NCBI GenBank assembly: GCA_905183005.1
Contig: CAJJDO010000144.1
Coordinates: forward strand, 7,031-71,030
DNA: 64,000 bases
Source of the DNA: Paramecium pentaurelia
Lineage: Eukaryota; Ciliophora; Oligohymenophorea; Peniculida; Parameciidae
Reading direction: 5' to 3'
Shown: piece after piece, positions 60,783 through 64,000 of the stretch
How the letters are laid out: each line of letters begins with the position of its first letter
Numbering within the stretch: the first letter of the stretch is position 1
The notes under the pieces: model-generated
What the model saw: the letters and a program-made list of their open reading frames with translations, nothing else
Databases searched by the model: none
What the model was told of the DNA's origin: nothing
Program-made: the position numbers and the translations under genes

Positions 60783-61350
60783 ATGAATAAAAATCAATCA
60801 GCTCATTATATTACAAATAACTAATCATATGGTGATGGTTGGTTATTACATAGTGGATAACAATAGGTGGATATGACATCATGTCCTGTGCCTACATATG
60901 CTGAAATTGTACGTCAAATGCAAGTGATAATTCTATTATTAACTAGATTAGGACTTTAGAAGAGCTGAGAAATTACTGAAAAATAAATTGGTTGCTTAAA
61001 CTATAGGACTTGAGTTATCTTAACCAATTTCTGAAGAAGAAAAGCAACGTAGAAAATTAGATAACAAGGTACCATCAAAGAAGTTTCATGTCACTGAATA
61101 AGAGTACAAGGCTCCTCCTTAAGGAATCAATGTTGGTATGAATTGATGATTGATAATAGGATTACCAATATATGAAACATCTAATATGTAATATGGACAG
61201 TTAAATCCAACATCATTTGAATTGATTGAGAAATATTATCCTAGAGATGCTAGATTTACTTAGGCCTTTTTGGGAGACACCTACAAGTTTGATGGATTGA
61301 ACACTAGTACAGCATTCTCAAAAGTTCATAAGAAATTAGATGAATATTGA
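60783..61350 (+). CDS. Pierce1/2-like (UPF0691) ciliary microtubule-inner protein
   Basis: Spliced product 171 aa with introns of 28 and 24 nt. The C-terminal half matches the Pierce family: LPIYETSNMQYGQLNPTSFE, then YYPRDARFTQAFLGDTYKFD, then GLNTSTAFSKVHK. That order (TS-x-x-YG, YYP, F-x-x-x-F, GLNT) is what I know from C9orf116/C15orf65. Family members bind inside the doublet A-tubule of motile cilia. The N-terminal half carries APPQGINVG-like and basic segments. A cilia gene is expected in Paramecium. Confidence 0.8.
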
Positions 61351-61360
61351 CAATTAAAGA

Positions 61361-62552
61361 TCATATTTGCGATTGTTTTCTCAATTAATTCATTCTTCTA
61401 ATGACACTTTGTTTCCAATTTTTCATTTGAGTCACTTCTCCAAATTTTGTTCCCTAAAAATCACTAATTTATATATACTAAAAATAATACTTTTTAGTTG
61501 TAGAAACATATTGATTCTAATATGTAGGAGTTTATTAATAAGGAGCTGATTTACAAATAGGATCAACTGGAAATTTACTGTAAATATCTCGTTATTTATC
61601 GAAAAAGATACCAGATGATTATATTGGATTTCTAATTAACAATAACGATAAAATATACAATTTTGAATAAATGTTTTTACAATTTGAGGGTTATTCTATT
61701 GGTTAAGGCCATTAATATTCTGTTTTATAAAGAGTTTAACAAGATAATGAAAGCCCTCCAGTTGTTAAATGTTTAGATGCTGTTACTTTTTCAGGTTTAT
61801 AATTTGTTTAGAAATCATAATGATTAGCCTATTATAAATAATTATTATACTTTATATGTTGTCAATGTAGCGAATTTTAACTCACTTTTTTCATATTTTC
61901 TTCTTTCTAATTTTGGATTGTAATCTTTTGGTGGATATGCTGAAAATTAACTTTTATAACTGGTCTTTGAAAATTCTGAAGTTTAAGGAGATTTATAATC
62001 TTCATAGATAGTATTTTTGATAATTTCTTATCTTTCTTTCTATTTAAGTGGAAAATCACGTCCATATTAACTTTACCATTTAGTTGGTAAAATAAATTTG
62101 TTCATATTAAAATCTCCATGCATTTATTCCTAGAGATACAATCCCAATAAATAATAAAAGTAATCTTTATTGTCTTCGAGAAGTTATTCGACTGATGATC
62201 CTTACAATACTTCTTAAGGGATAATCTCAAGCCATATAGGATCAGATGCAGGAATCTCAGGAAGTTGTTCATCAAATAGAGATGTATTTGTTTGACAACT
62301 AACTGAATTACTTTATTGTGGAGTTGCTAATGGAGTTGATGGATTGTGTTAAGATTCTGATCTGGCTATTTATTACTTAGATTAAGGTTATTATAAGCTT
62401 TTTTATTATGTCAATGTTGCAATGTCTTCTATACTACAAGTTGAAAGAGCTTTATTTCTCTTTTTAAGCAATGTAGTTTTTCGAGAGAATCTAGGAGCGA
62501 GAAAAGATGAAGTTTTTGTTGACAACACCTATTTGATTTGATCAGATAACAT
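61361..62552 (-). CDS. Hypothetical protein with SAXO-like Tyr/Pro motifs
   Basis: Spliced product 389 aa with one 22-nt intron, or 357 aa if a further 25-nt GTATAT...TTTAG intron near the 3' end is used (stop then at 61432). The N-terminus is Ser/Thr/Gln-rich. From residue 170, short Tyr-centred motifs recur: FSAYPPKDYNPKLERRKYE, FATLTTYKANHYDFQTNYKP, TLYKTEYQWPQP. Such spaced Y/P/W motifs are typical of SAXO/STOP-type microtubule-binding proteins, but the match is loose. The + strand frames overlapping here are shadows. Confidence 0.65.
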
Positions 62553-62892
62553 ATATATATTATATTATAATTTATTATAATATAATAAATCATAAATGAC
62601 AATCAATTACTACTAAATTCAAACTAAATTTACATCATTTATTAAATAGTATTATAATATTCATTATTTTTAATATTCCATTTGATATAATTATTTACAA
62701 TATAATAACTTATTTTCATTTTAATATAAGTATTATCTAAGTTGTTTGTAGAATATAATATTAAATAATTATTATATATTATGGAAATAGACTATTCTTA
62801 TATTAATAAATAATGAAATAAAAACAATAGTAAATTATATCGAGATATTTCTTATATTTATGATATGTATATTTTCAATAGTAATTTTATGT
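62553..62892. other. AT-rich intergenic region
   Basis: 340 bp between two - strand genes, including a palindromic ATATATAT/TTATAATATAATAA stretch just upstream of the previous gene's start. No other feature seen. Confidence 0.55.
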
Positions 62893-63873
62893 TCAATCAA
62901 TTTTAATTTCTTTTTAAGATGCTCCTATTTATAAGATTTTTTAATATTTTCTCCAAGTTTGTCGTTTAAGTCTCATGATTTTAGTTTTAATTTATCGAGA
63001 TTCTTTATAGAAATTATTACATGTTTTATATAAGTCTTCAAATCTCTAAGCACTAGAATTGTTATTATTTTCAGAATCCTAAAAAGATTTTATTCCTGTA
63101 GATTTAAGAGTAATAAGATTGATTTTATTATTGGTAATTAGTTTAGATTATCTGGGCTTATCTAATTTATCTTCCACAATAAATTCTTTTATAATGTGAA
63201 TATTTTTATCAATAGGTTCAGTGTGGAATTTTTGAGATGCTTTCATATTTTATTAGAATATAAATTATTTAATTGAATTATTGCCTTGATATTTCAATTA
63301 ACTATCAAATATTCTTCTCTAAATCATATCTTTACGACATATTTCTTTCTCATAGTCTTCATTTATTTTATTTTTATATTATTAAGTAAATTCATCTCCT
63401 TCTATTTCTATTGCCCTTAAATCTGTTATAGATTATCTTGTTTTTAACATTTCTTGAAGTGGATCAGATAGTAAATATAATTTATCTTCTCTAGTTAGAG
63501 ACTTACGACTATGAAAAAATGAGGAATGATTATCGAGATTAGTCTTACTTTATAGTTTTTCTGCAGTAACAGGTTCCACAAGTGATATTTATTTAGTATG
63601 TTGAGAACTTATTGACTTATACATTGAATTATTCTTCTATGGTAGTTTCCTAGAATCAACATCTGTTTCTTCTAATTTTAATCTATGATTGATAATGTCA
63701 ACATAATCATTAACCATTTTCTGATTGTAGATCACTTTATCAGTTTTTCGAGGTGATATTCTTGGTTAAAGCATAATATTAGTTTTATATTTTTGATAGG
63801 TCTTCATATCTAATTTGATGGGCTTTTCATGAGAATCGAAGATGACTTAGTGTTTGTAGTTTGTGGTTTTCAT
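62893..63873 (-). CDS. Lys/Ser-rich hypothetical protein
   Basis: An intronless 326-aa ORF opening MKTTNYKHQVIFDSHEKPIK. It is hydrophilic and mostly helical, with RKSLTREDKLYLLSDPLQE and a C-terminal RLKRQTWRKYQ. No signal peptide, TM segment or known domain. Stable codon use and a clean start after a TGA-containing upstream frame support it. Confidence 0.65.
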
Positions 63874-64000
63874 TCCTTTTTTGGTTGAATTATAAATAAA
63901 CTATTTTTAATATAACTCATGAAATCACAGCTCATTGCTATTCGATAATACATTCAAAATTTAGAAGATGGCTATAAAGATATAAGAATGTCTTACCTGA
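63874..64000 (-). CDS. Edge of a further gene (partial 3' end)
   Basis: On the - strand, 63972-63996 reads as a textbook 25-nt intron (GTAAGACATTC...TTTATAG), followed by a short open exon that ends within about 70 bp at one of several TGA codons. The rest of the gene lies beyond the window, so the frame and product cannot be determined. Confidence 0.4.

Noticed and set aside
61440..62300. + strand open frame overlapping the SAXO-like gene
   Set aside because: It has no start and no motifs. The - strand reading has one standard intron and repeated Tyr/Pro motifs.

Overview
This window is nuclear DNA of a ciliate, almost certainly Paramecium. Three kinds of evidence agree. First, TAA and TAG must be read as glutamine and only TGA as stop; with that code about 40 long genes appear, while the standard code breaks them all. 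Second, more than 80 introns can be inferred from frame, and nearly all are 20-34 nt with GTA...TAG ends. Subtracting them leaves a whole number of codons in every multi-exon model I checked. Third, one gene is a trichocyst matrix protein, a secretory product typical of Paramecium. The DNA is very AT-rich and genes are packed tens of bases apart. All function calls come from motifs read by eye; nothing was searched.

Layout. 1-8 kb: the 3' end of a poly-Asn gene (+), a RING/TRAF-SPRY protein (-), a CAMK-like kinase (+), a secreted Q/E-rich protein (-), a trichocyst matrix protein (+), a WD40 protein (-) and a Mei2-like RRM protein (-). 8-16 kb: a TFIP11/Ntr1 G-patch splicing factor (+), a small hypothetical (-), two tandem Myb genes (+), a two-TM GIDE-like protein (-) and a Q-rich hypothetical (+). 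16-25 kb: a B-box/poly-Q/WD40 protein (+), a kelch/coiled-coil protein (-), an HMG-box gene with a frame-breaking insert (+), a decayed MORN gene and a membrane protein with a cyclic-nucleotide-binding domain (+). 25-32 kb: CCDC47-like and Sua5 (-), a PX sorting nexin (+), a FabD-type acyltransferase and a small gene (-), and a DEAD-box helicase (-). 32-42 kb: two hypotheticals (+), a CNG/EAG-like channel with an unusual pore (+), a further hypothetical (+), a DHHC palmitoyltransferase (+) and a TMEM43-like protein (+). 42-52 kb: a large lipidated-type protein (+), an IQ/RCC1 protein (-), a CXC/tesmin factor (+) and a second MG-C protein (-). 52-64 kb: a small secreted protein (+), a coiled-coil protein and SMC3 in tandem (+), a PPAT-HD fusion (-), a Pierce-like ciliary protein (+), two hypotheticals (-), and the edge of one more gene (-).

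No operon or pathway cluster is evident. Functions include cohesin, splicing, translation (t6A modification of tRNA), coenzyme A and fatty-acid metabolism, cilia, excitability and regulated secretion, as expected for a random somatic segment. The most unusual items are the PPAT-HD fusion, two channel-like proteins that share a CxCC...H...C...H motif while having a degenerate or missing pore, a motorless IQ-RCC1 protein, and two roughly 50-nt frame-breaking inserts that exceed the local intron size.
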